The position numbers were made by a program, and so were the translations under genes. Below the pieces are notes generated by a model. That model had not been told where the DNA came from, made no database searches, and was given only the letters and a program-made list of their open reading frames with translations. Source: Nostoc sp. CHAB 5836 (GTDB lineage Bacteria > Cyanobacteriota > Cyanobacteriia > Cyanobacteriales > Nostocaceae). From it: a stretch of 64,000 bases of DNA. Positions within the stretch are counted from its first letter, which is position 1. Each line of letters opens with the position of its first letter. Below are positions 27,636 through 36,726 of the stretch, in pieces. Location of the stretch: assembly GCF_020829445.1 (NCBI RefSeq), contig NZ_JAIVFV010000013.1, forward strand, positions 1-64,000, written 5' to 3'.

Positions 27636-28532
27636 TTAAGAAATTGGTTCAAAAACCATTTGAGGAATCAACAGTTGATCTTGTAATTGTCCAATACCCA
27701 AAAAGCGAGTCTCTTCTTCATAAACTCGCACTATCCCAGTAACATCAGAATTCAGAGAAACTCGCTGACCTTGACACCATTTTTGAGCAGATGTTGCTGG
27801 TAAAGTAACAGACAACAAATGTTGTAAGACTGTATCAGGGGGAAGAGGTTGAAATGTCCCGCCTTGCAGTTTAGTTTCTAAGTCGGTCAAAGTCAGACTA
27901 TCTGTTAAGTCGAAACCACTGCTTTGGGTGCGGATCAAACCCGCGAGAGTGCCACCAGTTTCTAAGATTGCACCTAAGTCACGAGCGATCGCTCTAATAT
28001 ATGTACCAGAACCACAGGCGATCGCCACATCCAATTCGGGAAAATCCCCTTCTCTCCAATCCAAAATATCTATCTGAAAAATTTCCACTGTCCGCACTGG
28101 AACTTCCACTATTTCACCTTTACGTGCTAAGTCGTAGAGGCGTTTCCCATCCACTTGAATTGCACTGTAACTCGGTGGTATTTGCTCAATCTTGCCTTCA
28201 AATTGTGCCAGTGCAGTTTTCACCTCTGCCAAACTCAATCCAGGACAAGGTTGAGAATTAATGATTTCGCCTTCTAAATCATCGGTTGTAGTACGCACAC
28301 CCAAGCGAATGGTAGCCTTGTAAGCTTTGTTTTCTGGCAGATATTGCAATAATCTTGTGGCTTTCCCAAGTGCGATCGGTAACACCCCTGTAGCTGCTGG
28401 ATCTAAGGTTCCTGCGTGTCCCACACGTTTAAGGCGCAACAATTTTCGTACCCGCGCCACGCAGTCGTGGGAAGTCCAGTCAAATGGTTTGTTTAAGTTG
28501 AGAAAACCTTGCACAATAGAATAAGCTTCCAT
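27636..28532 (-). CDS. truB: tRNA pseudouridine-55 synthase
   Basis: 298 residues. Converts uridine 55 in the T-loop of tRNAs to pseudouridine. [17 protein letters not shown] at the start and [19 protein letters not shown] with the catalytic aspartate are intact, followed by the [26 protein letters not shown] and [15 protein letters not shown] blocks. The C-terminal domain is short, as in other cyanobacterial enzymes. Monocistronic in this window. Confidence 0.97.
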   Translation of the reverse strand: MEAYSIVQGFLNLNKPFDWTSHDCVARVRKLLRLKRVGHAGTLDPAATGVLPIALGKATRLLQYLPENKAYKATIRLGVRTTTDDLEGEIINSQPCPGLSLAEVKTALAQFEGKIEQIPPSYSAIQVDGKRLYDLARKGEIVEVPVRTVEIFQIDILDWREGDFPELDVAIACGSGTYIRAIARDLGAILETGGTLAGLIRTQSSGFDLTDSLTLTDLETKLQGGTFQPLPPDTVLQHLLSVTLPATSAQKWCQGQRVSLNSDVTGIVRVYEEETRFLGIGQLQDQLLIPQMVFEPIS

Positions 28533-28627
28533 CCACGTTCTATTACTAATACCAATTTAATATGAAGGTGCATAAGTTCGCGTAGCGTTCCGCAGGAAAG
28601 GTATCGCCTGTTGTAAGTGCTGATTAA

Positions 28628-29404
28628 TTACGAATTAGATTGCGGTGATTTGGCGATCGCTGCCCAAACTCTGTGGTGAACCTGAAGAATTGGTGTGGGA
28701 TATTTTGCTTCGAGTAATATCGCCAATTCCTGGTCAAATACTTCTACCTTTTCTGGTGTCAAACTGGCTCCCACGCCAGCACTAGCACGAATTCGTCCCC
28801 GCCAATCTTCGTGTGTATAAGATACAAATACATCGTAAGAAAATGTGCGGATTTCTCGGAATCCAACTTCGCCAATATCCTGTAGCCACAGGGGATGCAA
28901 GCCATTACCGCCGGCCAGATTCCATTGGGGATTATGAGCCTGGATCAGTTGTTCTGTGGCTTCAACTACATTACCTTTTAAGGGTATCCAATCAAAATGT
29001 GCGATCGCGATCGAGCCATTTCTTCTCAATATCCGAGTAATTTCCTGGACAGCACGTGGACGGTCAAACCAATGCCAACACTGTCCTGCTGTCACCACAT
29101 CCGCACTTGCGTCTGGTAACTCGGTATTTTCGGCAGTTGCAACTCGATAATCTACTTTGAGTTGGGCAGATTCGCTTAACAGTCTCGCTTGTTCTAAAAG
29201 TGACTCTGATGGGTCAATACCAATCACATAAGCACCTCTATCAGCAAAGCCCCGCGCTAGTGTTCCTGTTCCTGTGCCAAGATCAACAATATTCTGACCT
29301 GGTAAACCTATACCATATTCAGACAGTTTGTTAAATAATGAACTGGGAAAGCCAGCGCGGTGTTTTGCATAATCACTAGCAGTTGCACCAAAATCAATTT
29401 TCAT
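28628..29404 (-). CDS. Class I SAM-dependent methyltransferase
   Basis: About 258 residues from the ATG at 29404. Motif I is NIVDLGTGTGTLARGFA, followed by YVIGIDPSESLLEQAR, VATAENTELPDASAD and GQCWHWFDRPRAVQEI (UbiE/Methyltransf_11 layout). A longer frame beginning at 29437 reads into the terminus of MITE B1, so the inner start (MKIDFGATASDYAKHRAGFP) is preferred. The substrate cannot be predicted. Confidence 0.85.
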   Translation of the reverse strand: MKIDFGATASDYAKHRAGFPSSLFNKLSEYGIGLPGQNIVDLGTGTGTLARGFADRGAYVIGIDPSESLLEQARLLSESAQLKVDYRVATAENTELPDASADVVTAGQCWHWFDRPRAVQEITRILRRNGSIAIAHFDWIPLKGNVVEATEQLIQAHNPQWNLAGGNGLHPLWLQDIGEVGFREIRTFSYDVFVSYTHEDWRGRIRASAGVGASLTPEKVEVFDQELAILLEAKYPTPILQVHHRVWAAIAKSPQSNS

Positions 29405-29432
29405 ACCTGCAAAAGTATTTTTGTAACAATTA

Positions 29433-29524
29433 GACATCTGGTAGAAATTAAATATGCGTTACCCAGAACCCTTGTTTTGACGTAGCACTGCTACGTCAAA
29501 ACAATTCTTTTTCACTCCTATGTC
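29433..29524. mobile_element. MITE family B, copy 1
   Basis: GACATCTGGTAGAAATTAAA to CACTCCTATGTC, flanked by TA on both sides. The centre is a palindrome around GACGTAGCACTGCTACGTC. Other copies are at 38130, 48240, 50556 and 61934. Confidence 0.85.
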
Positions 29525-29605
29525 TATTTCTTCTCTCTGTGTTCTCTGCGCCTCTGTGGTTTGTAAAAAAAAGAGTTTCAGCCCTTTTGTGAACCGTATT
29601 GAGAA

Positions 29606-30271
29606 CTACCCTGCATAAGAATTACCAATTCTGTCTACAGAGACGTTGGAAGAGAATGGCAAACGGCCAGGATTTAAGCGTGGTTCTGCTGCATAACCGA
29701 CAGGAACTAAAACAGCGATCGCTAAATCTGGATTATCCCCTGCACCAATCACTTGTTTTACCTGATCCTCAATCCAACCGTTCATAAAACAAGTGGATAA
29801 TCCCAAACTTTCTGCTGCTAGCACCAAATGAGTAGCGGCAATGATGGCATCTTTGATCGCATATTCGCGTCGCTTGTCGCCTAGCCCAGCTTGAAATTGC
29901 GGGATGGCGCTTTTAAAATAGTTTACCGTACCTTCATTCCATGCCCCAGTTTCCAGTCCCCGCTCTAGAATTGGGGTCAAGTTTTGTTCGCCGGCGTTAG
30001 CATCAGCAGCAAACACAAAGGTAACAGGTGCTTGGACAATTTGCTGTTGATTCCACGATGCTGCTGATAGCGCTGCCTTTTGCGCCTCATCTTGCACAAG
30101 AATAATTTGCCAACTCTGGATATTATAGCTGCTGGGCGCAGCCACAGTTAACTCTACCAGTTGCTTGAGCAGTTCTGGGGTGATGGGGTCTGTTTTAAAA
30201 GTTTTGATGGAACGACGTTTCGCGATCGCACTAGGTACATCTAAAGGTTGGGTTTGAGTGATGGAAGTCAT
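29606..30271 (-). CDS. Nitroreductase family protein
   Basis: About 221 residues from the ATG at 30271, which has a ribosome site (GGAGAAT). The nitroreductase fold is recognised by AIAKRRSIKTFKTDPI, AAPSSYNIQSWQIILVQD, and the second-half LVLAAESLGLSTCFMNGW and AVLVPVGYAAE blocks. An FMN-dependent NAD(P)H oxidoreductase acting on nitro or quinone compounds is expected. It lies next to an Old Yellow Enzyme gene in the same orientation and near trxA/rexT, which suggests a redox or electrophile stress locus. Confidence 0.88.
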   Translation of the reverse strand: MTSITQTQPLDVPSAIAKRRSIKTFKTDPITPELLKQLVELTVAAPSSYNIQSWQIILVQDEAQKAALSAASWNQQQIVQAPVTFVFAADANAGEQNLTPILERGLETGAWNEGTVNYFKSAIPQFQAGLGDKRREYAIKDAIIAATHLVLAAESLGLSTCFMNGWIEDQVKQVIGAGDNPDLAIAVLVPVGYAAEPRLNPGRLPFSSNVSVDRIGNSYAG

Positions 30272-30287
30272 GAGATTCTCCTGATCA

Positions 30288-30340
30288 GTACGTTGGTGCA
30301 AAAAAACCCAAGTATGTTACGAAACGTAAATAAGCTTAAA
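30288..30340. mobile_element. MITE family C, half copy
   Basis: GTACGTTGGTGCAAAAAAA to AAATAAGCTTAAA matches the left half of family C (compare 40008-40060). The right half is missing, replaced by an AATTACG heptamer, and a complete copy begins about 15 bases later. Confidence 0.7.
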
Positions 30341-30355
30341 GCCCTAATTACGAAT

Positions 30356-30487
30356 TAAGTAAGTTGGCGCGAAAAAATCAAAGTATGTTACGAAACGTAA
30401 ATAGGCTTAAAATCTTTACTAGTGACCAATTGACTTAGGACAAATGACAGCCTTAGCCAGTTAGCTTTAATTGCGCCGATCTATTTA
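30356..30487. mobile_element. MITE family C, copy 1
   Basis: Inverted ends TAAGTAAGTTGGCGC and GCGCCGATCTATTTA. Its last TTA (30485-30487) is the TAA stop of the Old Yellow Enzyme gene on the minus strand. Confidence 0.85.
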
Positions 30488-31597
30488 CAAGTTAGCTACT
30501 GGCTCATTAGCAGCCGACCAAAATGGATAATCTGTATATCCCTTTTCATCGCCACCATAAAAGGTTGCTTGAATTGGTTGGTTTAGTGGTGCATTTAAAG
30601 CCAAGCGTCGAGGTAAATCGGGATTTGCGATAAATAATGTGCCAAAGGCAACTAAATCTGCTGCTTTGTTTGCCAGTACGACATCGCCTTTTTCACGAGT
30701 ATAACCACCATTGACGATGAGTGTACCTGTAAAGCGATCGCGTATATGACTAGTCGGTACAATTATCCCGCCATGTCTAATGTCTGCCTCTGTTGCCTCA
30801 TAAATATGCAGATATGCCAAATTAAACTGGTTCAACGCTTGAGCCGTATAACCGAATGTCTCTAGGGGATTGGAGTCACCGATATCGTTAAAAGTCCCAC
30901 TGGGAGATAAACGTACCCCGACTCGGTTAGAATCCCACACACTAGTTACCGCATCTGTCACCTCCAACAGAAATCGGGCGCGATTCTCAATGGAACCCCC
31001 ATATTTATCTGTACGTTGATTGGTGCGATCGCGGAGAAACTGATCTATTAAATAACCATTGGCTGAGTGAATTTCTACCCCATCAAACCCAGCCGCTAGG
31101 GCATTTGCTGCTCCTTGACGGTACTGTTCGACTATCTGCGATATTTCCGAAGTTTCTAAAGCACGGGGAGTTACAAAGGGTTTTGGCCCGTCATAAGTTG
31201 CAGCATCACCTTTAGCAGCAATGGCAGAAGGTGCCACAGGTAAAACTCCATTCGGTTGTAAGTCTGGGTGAGAAATTCTGCCTACGTGCCATAGTTGCAG
31301 AAAAATTCTCCCTCCCTGCTGATGCACGGCATCGGTTACTAACTTCCATCCCTCCACCTGTTCTGATGAATGAATTCCTGGTGTAGCAGGATAGCCCTGT
31401 CCTTCAGGAGTTACTTGTGATGCTTCAGAAATAATCAGTCCGGCGGAAGCACGTTGGGCGTAGTAGGTAGCATTCAGTTGGTGTGGTACATTTCCCTGAC
31501 CTGCCCTGTTTCGAGTTAAGGGTGCCATTACTATCCGGTTAGGTAATTCGAGATTTCCTAATTGGTAAGGAGAAAATAAGTTGATATCAGTAGTCAT
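30485..31597 (-). CDS. Old Yellow Enzyme family ene-reductase
   Basis: 370 residues. FMN-dependent NAD(P)H oxidoreductase that reduces activated C=C bonds or nitrate esters (NemA/alkene reductase type). Visible: LPNRIVMAPLTRNRAG at the start, LQLWHVGRISHPDLQ, the substrate-binding His-Asn in EIHSANGYLIDQFLRD, and TLIVNGGYTREKGD, then VAFGTLFIANPDLPRRL near the end. The stop codon coincides with the end of MITE C1. It probably works with the neighbouring nitroreductase in detoxification of electrophiles. Confidence 0.93.
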   Translation of the reverse strand: MTTDINLFSPYQLGNLELPNRIVMAPLTRNRAGQGNVPHQLNATYYAQRASAGLIISEASQVTPEGQGYPATPGIHSSEQVEGWKLVTDAVHQQGGRIFLQLWHVGRISHPDLQPNGVLPVAPSAIAAKGDAATYDGPKPFVTPRALETSEISQIVEQYRQGAANALAAGFDGVEIHSANGYLIDQFLRDRTNQRTDKYGGSIENRARFLLEVTDAVTSVWDSNRVGVRLSPSGTFNDIGDSNPLETFGYTAQALNQFNLAYLHIYEATEADIRHGGIIVPTSHIRDRFTGTLIVNGGYTREKGDVVLANKAADLVAFGTLFIANPDLPRRLALNAPLNQPIQATFYGGDEKGYTDYPFWSAANEPVANL

Positions 31598-31701
31598 TGG
31601 TTATATCTTCAAATTGGTCTGTAATTGGGCATGGGGCAATCCATTAGTCACATTTGTCTTAACATTTGTGGAAGCGATCGCAGGCATTCAACAAACCCTT
31701 A

Positions 31702-31782
31702 TAGCTTTGAATCTTACTCCCCTTCCCTTGTAGGGAAGGGGCTGGGGGTTAGGTCTGTATTGGACTCAACCCAGAAGCGCTA
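31702..31782. mobile_element. Short MITE-like repeat (family D relative)
   Basis: Begins TAGCTTTGAATC, ends AGAAGCGCTA, flanked by TA on both sides, and contains the CCCCTTCCCTTGTAGGGAAG hairpin with following GGGCTGGGGGTTAGGT. The latter core also occurs near 52695-52730. Confidence 0.5.
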
Positions 31783-31810
31783 TAAATGCATCTCACCAAT
31801 AGTATCTAGA

Positions 31811-32134
31811 TTAAAGATGCTGTGCTAAGGTCTTATTCAAGGTAGTTTTTGGGACTGCCCCTACGACCGTATCGACCTGCCGACCTCCCTTAAAAACCAT
31901 CAGCGTCGGAATGCTACGAATTCCATAGTGGCTGGCGACAGTCGGATTTTGGTCTGTGTTCAGCTTCACAAATTTTACCTGTCCTTCGTATTCAGCAGCA
32001 ACTTCATCGACTACTGGGCCCACCATCCGGCAAGGGCCGCACCACGGTGCCCAAAAGTCAACTAAGACCGGAATTTCACTTTCCAAGACTTCTTGCTTGA
32101 ATGTAGCTTCTGTGACGTTTGTAATGGATGACAT
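31811..32134 (-). CDS. trxA: Thioredoxin
   Basis: 107 residues with the classical active site [11 protein letters not shown] and the cis-proline region [14 protein letters not shown] cytosolic dithiol oxidoreductase. Divergent from a RexT-type regulator with a palindrome between the two genes, the arrangement described for trxA2/rexT in Anabaena sp. PCC 7120, where RexT represses the thioredoxin gene and hydrogen peroxide relieves it. The same regulation is likely here. Confidence 0.96.
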   Translation of the reverse strand: MSSITNVTEATFKQEVLESEIPVLVDFWAPWCGPCRMVGPVVDEVAAEYEGQVKFVKLNTDQNPTVASHYGIRSIPTLMVFKGGRQVDTVVGAVPKTTLNKTLAQHL

Positions 32135-32156
32135 AAATTGCCTTCCTAGTTAATTC

Positions 32157-32181
32157 TATTATTCGATAATATCGAATAATA
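32157..32181. promoter_or_regulatory. Probable RexT operator
   Basis: TATTATTCGAT-aat-ATCGAATAATA, a perfect 11-bp inverted repeat with a 3-base centre, lies between the divergent trxA and rexT starts (22 bases from trxA, 33 from rexT). ArsR/SmtB regulators bind such imperfect or perfect 12-2-12-like palindromes. Confidence 0.8.
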
Positions 32182-32214
32182 AAAATATATGCCACCTGAT
32201 GAGATAATGCAACT

Positions 32215-32565
32215 ATGAGATTTCTTTATCATCCAGATCGAAAAAATATTTCTTTAGCAGGAGTGCTGTATGCATTGGGCGATCCGGTGCGGCTAGAGAT
32301 TGTGCGACTGCTGGCTACAGAGGGGGAACAATGCTGTGCCAGATTTGATTTTGCGATCGCCAAGTCCACCATGTCCAATCACTTCAAGATTTTGCGGGAG
32401 TCGGGGATAGTCTTTACCCGGAAATCCGGGACACAGCACATTAACATACTGCGCCGTGAAGATTTAGAGGTGCTGTTTCCAGGGTTGCTGGATGTGGTAT
32501 TGAAAGCCGCTCAACCATTGCCTGTTGGATTGGGTAGTAGTAAACAAATAGCTTCTAAAATTTAG
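32215..32565 (+). CDS. rexT: ArsR-family redox-sensing regulator, RexT type
   Basis: 116 residues: winged-helix HTH of the ArsR/SmtB family with ALGDPVRLEIVRLLATEG, the recognition helix region STMSNHFKILRESGIV and the wing TRKSGTQHINIL. No ArsR metal-binding ELCVC motif is present. Instead residues 40 and 41 are both cysteine (EQCCARF), the vicinal pair I recall as the peroxide-sensing disulfide of Anabaena RexT. Divergent neighbour of trxA, so it probably represses both genes through the palindrome at 32157-32181. Confidence 0.9.
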   Translation: MRFLYHPDRKNISLAGVLYALGDPVRLEIVRLLATEGEQCCARFDFAIAKSTMSNHFKILRESGIVFTRKSGTQHINILRREDLEVLFPGLLDVVLKAAQPLPVGLGSSKQIASKI

Positions 32566-32762
32566 GGGCATTAGGCATTGGGCATTGAGCGATCGCTACG
32601 TGTTTAAGAATAGACCTGTCGGGAAATAAGACAGAATTCAATTCTGGTTCCTGACTCATGAATTCTTTGTTGTTAATTATTTAAATAGGGATTGTTTTAG
32701 CGCTTACAATCGAAACGATCGCTATTCATACTGATTGTTCATAATTTGATGATTGTAGCCAA

Positions 32763-34025
32763 ATGATCAAAACCTTTGTCAAGTGGTGTGTTGAGTTTCC
32801 TTCTTGGTGGAATATTCGCCAAAGCAGAAAGTCTCTTTTGTTTGTCGTTATGCTTACCTTGAGCGTAATAACTACGCTGATGCTATCGTTCCCTTTGAAC
32901 GCTCAAATCAATCTGCCGCAAACGCCCGTATCGGAGTTAAGAGGGGTGTGGTTAACAAATATTGATAGTGATGTGTTATTTGAGCGCGATCGCCTCAAGG
33001 GATCTTTGCAACGCCTTGATGAACTCAACTTTAACACGATATATCCGGCGGTTTGGAATTGGGGATATACATTGTATCCTAGCAAAGTTGCAGCCAAAGT
33101 TATTGGGCGAGCGATCGATCCCACACCAGGACTCAAAGGGCGAGATATCCTCAAAGAAATTGTTGATGTGGGACATCAAAAAGGGTTAACGGTGATTCCC
33201 TGGTTTGAATTTGGCTTCATGGCGCCAGCAGATTCCCTATTAGCTAAAAATCGTCCCCAATGGCTGACCCTACGCAGCGATGGAACTCGGATTGTTAAAG
33301 AAGGGACACATAATCGCGTTTGGCTGAATCCCTTTCGCCCAGAAGTACAACAGTTTATCCAAGATTTAATCGTTGAAATTGTCAGAAACTACAATATTGA
33401 TGGTATTCAATTTGATGACCATTTTGGTTTACCATCAGAATTAGGTTACGATGCCTATACAGTGGCACTTTACAAAAAAGAACACCGTGGTAAAGCTCCT
33501 TCCAAAAACTTTAAAGATCCAGAATGGGTGAGATGGAGAGCTAACAAAATTACCAAGTTTATGAAACGGGTATTTACAGCTATTAAAGCTACTAAAAAAG
33601 ATTGCTTGGTTTCCGTTGCTCCTAACCCTCAACGTTTTTCCTACGACTTCTTTTTAGCAGACTGGCAAAAGTGGGAACGGCTGGGAATCATTGAAGATTT
33701 AGTTTTGCAGATATATCGAGATGATTTGAATGTCTTTGTCAGAGAATTAGAGTATCCAGAAGTGAAAGCAGCCAAGAGGCATATTCCAGTGAGTGTGGGC
33801 ATTTTGGCTGGGTTGAAAAACCGAAGCGTACCGATGCAGCAAATTCAGACACAAGTGCAAAAAGTACGCGATCGCAATTTTGCTGGAGTCTCTTTCTTTT
33901 TCTATGAATCCCTCTGGAATATGAGCAAAGAAAAGCCCCAAGAGCGTCAAGCTGGCTTCCAGAAAATTTTCCCCACACCAACGCCTTACCCGAATTTGCT
34001 CACAGGTTGGAAACCGTTCAGTTAA
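32763..34025 (+). CDS. GHL10-type glycoside hydrolase-like protein (DUF187)
   Basis: 420 residues. A single N-terminal membrane segment (LLFVVMLTLSVITTLMLSF) acts as signal or anchor. The remainder is a TIM-barrel of the GHL10 family: LRGVWLTNIDSDVLF, NFNTIYPAVWNWGYTLYPS, GLTVIPWFEFGFM, YNIDGIQFDDHFGLP with the likely catalytic acids, and LVSVAPNP. Exported, and likely to act on envelope or extracellular polysaccharide; the exact substrate is unknown. No partner genes on the same strand nearby. Confidence 0.88.
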   Translation: MIKTFVKWCVEFPSWWNIRQSRKSLLFVVMLTLSVITTLMLSFPLNAQINLPQTPVSELRGVWLTNIDSDVLFERDRLKGSLQRLDELNFNTIYPAVWNWGYTLYPSKVAAKVIGRAIDPTPGLKGRDILKEIVDVGHQKGLTVIPWFEFGFMAPADSLLAKNRPQWLTLRSDGTRIVKEGTHNRVWLNPFRPEVQQFIQDLIVEIVRNYNIDGIQFDDHFGLPSELGYDAYTVALYKKEHRGKAPSKNFKDPEWVRWRANKITKFMKRVFTAIKATKKDCLVSVAPNPQRFSYDFFLADWQKWERLGIIEDLVLQIYRDDLNVFVRELEYPEVKAAKRHIPVSVGILAGLKNRSVPMQQIQTQVQKVRDRNFAGVSFFFYESLWNMSKEKPQERQAGFQKIFPTPTPYPNLLTGWKPFS

Positions 34026-34211
34026 TTTTCCTCATTGGAGGATTCGTGAGAGGTAAAGACAAAATCATTTTTGCCAATTAGTAACTTTACTGAAAAATTC
34101 CTGGAACATTGAGTATTAAAAGGGAACAGGGAACAGGGAAATCCCGGTTCTTGCGTACTTAGCGTGCTAAAATTTGAATATATTAATTAATGTTTTTCAT
34201 AAAAGTTAATT

Positions 34212-35198
34212 ATGAAGAGAATCCTGACTCAACTCTTAAATTTGCCTGAAGTAATAGTAGAATCAAATCTACAAGAGGGTCAGACGTTAATTTTATCAGT
34301 AAGTAAAAAGGCGAAAAGCGCTGTGTGTCTACAGTGTGGTCAAAAGTCAGAAAAGTTACACCAAAATCAAAGATATTTAGTAAAAGATTTGCCGATGGGG
34401 GATAAAGAAGTAATATTAAATGTAAATAGACGAAGATTTAAGTGTAAAAAATGTCGAAAAACATTTAGTGAGGAGCTTGATTTTGTCGGAGCAAGAAAGA
34501 GATTTACACATAGATATGCAGAAAATATTGTTAAACAACTTATTAGTAGCAATGTTAGTAACGTTGCTAGAAATAATGGATTAACTGACGAAGAAGTTAA
34601 TTCAATGCTTGAAGATGTAGCTGAAAATGTGATGTCAATAGATGTGAGCAATTTGAAGAGGTTAGGAATAGACGAAATTAGTTTGGTTAAATAACAAGGA
34701 AAATTTATTGTTGTGCTTGTAGATATAGATTCAGGTAAATTAATAGGACTAGTAAAAGAAAGAAAACAAATCGAAATAGAAAATGTTATGAAAAACTGGG
34801 GAGAAAAAGTTTTAGAGCAAATATAGGACTACTATTTGATTTCTGAACAGATACGTAGGGTGCGTTAGCGTTTCGCGTAACGCACCGAATCCTTAAGAAT
34901 GGTGCGTTACGCTGTCGCTAACGCACCCTACAAATACTTAATGTTGTTCAAAAATCAAACCGGATTCCTATAGAAGAAGTTAGTATGGATCTGATCGGTA
35001 ATTATAAAAATTTGGTGGAGAAGATATGCCCGGTGGTTTGGAGAGATAGTAGGATATTTTGAACGAAGAACTACCAGTGGAGTAGTAGAAGAAATAAATA
35101 ATAAATTGAAGTTAATAAAGCGAAGTAGATTTTGATTTAGAAACTTTCGTAATTTTGAGATTATAGCTTTACTTTTTTGGCATTACCTTATTAATTTA
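34212..35198 (+). pseudogene. Broken ISL3-family transposase
   Basis: The first 160 codons are intact: a zinc-ribbon (VCLQCGQKSEKLH and CKKCRKTFSE) and HTH region typical of ISL3 transposases, then LGIDEISLVK. A TAA at 34692 interrupts what continues in frame as QGKFIVVLVDIDSGKLIGLV to WGEKVLEQ. MITE A1 is inserted there, and after it IEEVSMDLIGNYKNLVEKIC continues. A large internal piece of the catalytic domain is missing, and the end resumes as IVGYFERRTTSGVVEEINNK, then the last FWHYL block. It cannot produce an active enzyme. Confidence 0.92.
34824..34970. mobile_element. MITE family A, copy 1
   Basis: 147 bases, ends TAGGACTACTATTTGATTTC and GGATTCCTA, TA on both sides (34822-34823, 34971-34972). 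The centre is a long GC-rich palindrome (GTAGGGTGCGTTAGCG / GCTAACGCACCCTAC). Identical over its whole length to the copy at 48956-49102. It sits in the ISL3 transposase between codons for EQ and IEE; removing it with one TA restores GAGCAAATAGAAGAA. Confidence 0.95.
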
Positions 35199-35499
35199 GC
35201 ACGTTAAGTACGCAAGAGCCGATAAATCAGCTACTAGTCAATGTTCGATTGTCCATCTTCTAATTTTTGTATATTGAATCAGTAATAAAAAATACATAAT
35301 TTTACTGCAAAACTACGCTTTTGAAATCTATAGACTTTAATATAAGCTCTCTAAAAGTGATATTAATCCTAAGAAATTTTGGGCATAAAGTTCTGTTTTG
35401 TAAGCATTTTACGGCTCAGAAAGTTTAATCTGCCAATTTTTTGCTCATCCCCTTGGATTAAGAATTACTGAGATGTAAACACTTTACAAACCAAAAACA

Positions 35500-36231
35500 A
35501 TGACAGTAGTACTTTCTTTAGAGAATAAAATTTACAATGATCTACATGAAATTTTATTAGAGATAATATCTACACAAGATTTATCTTCACATAGTTTTGT
35601 TCAGCGATTTGCAAATGGAGAATTTTCGCAAAATGCAATTCGTCAATTTGCAATCAAAATGTTACCTGGCTCAAATCGGTTCAACATGGCATTTTTGAAA
35701 GTCGCATCAAAGATGGATAGTTATCATGCTAGAACCATTATGCTAGAAAATGCTTTTACCGAGCATGGGGAACTTAATTCCGACTTAGCTCATGTCGCAT
35801 TATTTATGCGTTTTATGAAAGGGATTGGCTGTCTGAAAATTGATATTAATGCTGATGATGGAGCGTTTCGTATTCCAGAATTACGTTTTAAAAAGTTTGA
35901 GGTTTGTGATGATGAGCCTATAGTTCGTTCATTAGGAAGGTTTGCTGCTATTGAGCAAGTACTACCTGCAATTTTTACAAAATATACCTTGGGATTACGC
36001 AAAATATTTCCAGGCATTGATGACTATACAATGGAATATTTTCATATTCATTGTCATTTAGATCCAGAACACACGGATGAGTTAATTCAAGTAGCTCTTA
36101 TGCATACAAAGTCTGAGAAAGATTTTGCATTATTCCGTGAAGGAGTTCAAGATATGGTAAGTTCGATTGCTGATATGTTTTCGTGGTTAGACTCTAATTT
36201 GGAAAAAGAAGCTTCAGCTTCGCAAATTTAA
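35500..36231 (+). CDS. Heme-oxygenase-like (HDO/PqqC-type) protein
   Basis: 243 residues, all-helical. The spacing of ligands fits a heme-oxygenase-like diiron oxidase: SSHSFVQRFANGEFS at the start, MLENAFTEHGE with Glu/His, an intermediate acidic helix, and YFHIHCHLDPEHTDE near the end. Such enzymes act in amino-acid or fatty-acid derived natural product pathways. The coding sequence is AT-rich compared with chlB or topA. The gene lies between an ISL3 remnant and an O-methyltransferase on the same strand. The substrate is unknown. Confidence 0.7.
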   Translation: MTVVLSLENKIYNDLHEILLEIISTQDLSSHSFVQRFANGEFSQNAIRQFAIKMLPGSNRFNMAFLKVASKMDSYHARTIMLENAFTEHGELNSDLAHVALFMRFMKGIGCLKIDINADDGAFRIPELRFKKFEVCDDEPIVRSLGRFAAIEQVLPAIFTKYTLGLRKIFPGIDDYTMEYFHIHCHLDPEHTDELIQVALMHTKSEKDFALFREGVQDMVSSIADMFSWLDSNLEKEASASQI

Positions 36232-36726
36232 CACTTGATACAAGTAGGTGAACGGAAAAATTTACACCTATGTAACGAAATCTAAAACTGCTGTAATCTT
36301 ATCACAGTTTGACTTTAGCGCTCTTAACCAGAACAAAACAAGTGTGCTTTATTTCCGCCCACTTACTTAGCTGTTCTAAATAAAAAGACTTAGACCCCCA
36401 CCAACGCGTTCCACTAATTGGAATGTGCCATTCTAATTAGTCTGACTTTTCACGGTATCTGGAAAACCTCTCTTCTATTTCTCTCTTCCTTTAAGGAGAC
36501 AGACTTTGAATTTTCCCCCTTCCCGACTAGGGGAAGGAGGTTAATAGTTAGCTTTTCCACATGACGTGAAAAGTTAGTCCAATTAGTGGGGGACTCAGAC
36601 CTCCGGATTTTATCTAGAAGGGAACTCTTAACAGGTCGTTCCTCCCTGTTCCCTGTTGCCTGTTGCCTTCTTGTTGAAAGTTCGTAAACTACTGCAATAT
36701 CTAAATTTTAACCATTCTTTAGATTA
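36232..36726. other. Intergenic region with MITE-like repeat
   Basis: No gene. At about 36388-36600 there is a MITE-like segment with inverted ends (CCACTAATTGG / CCAATTAGTGG and TGACTTTTCACG / CGTGAAAAGTTA). An AT-rich leader precedes the methyltransferase gene. Confidence 0.5.

Larger units (their letters stand above)
34146..35220 (+). mobile_element. Degenerate ISL3-family insertion sequence
   Basis: Terminal inverted repeats of 26 bases at 34146-34171 and 35195-35220 (GGTTCTTGCGTACTTAGCGT / GGCTCTTGCGTACTTAACGT) differ at two positions. Between them lies a broken ISL3-type transposase and, inside that, a 147-base MITE. The flanking 8-mers are not identical, so the target duplication is no longer recognisable. 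Confidence 0.9.

Noticed and set aside
29405-29437. Upstream start for the methyltransferase gene
   Set aside because: The extra codons begin inside the terminal repeat of MITE B1, and the inner ATG gives the usual N-terminus.
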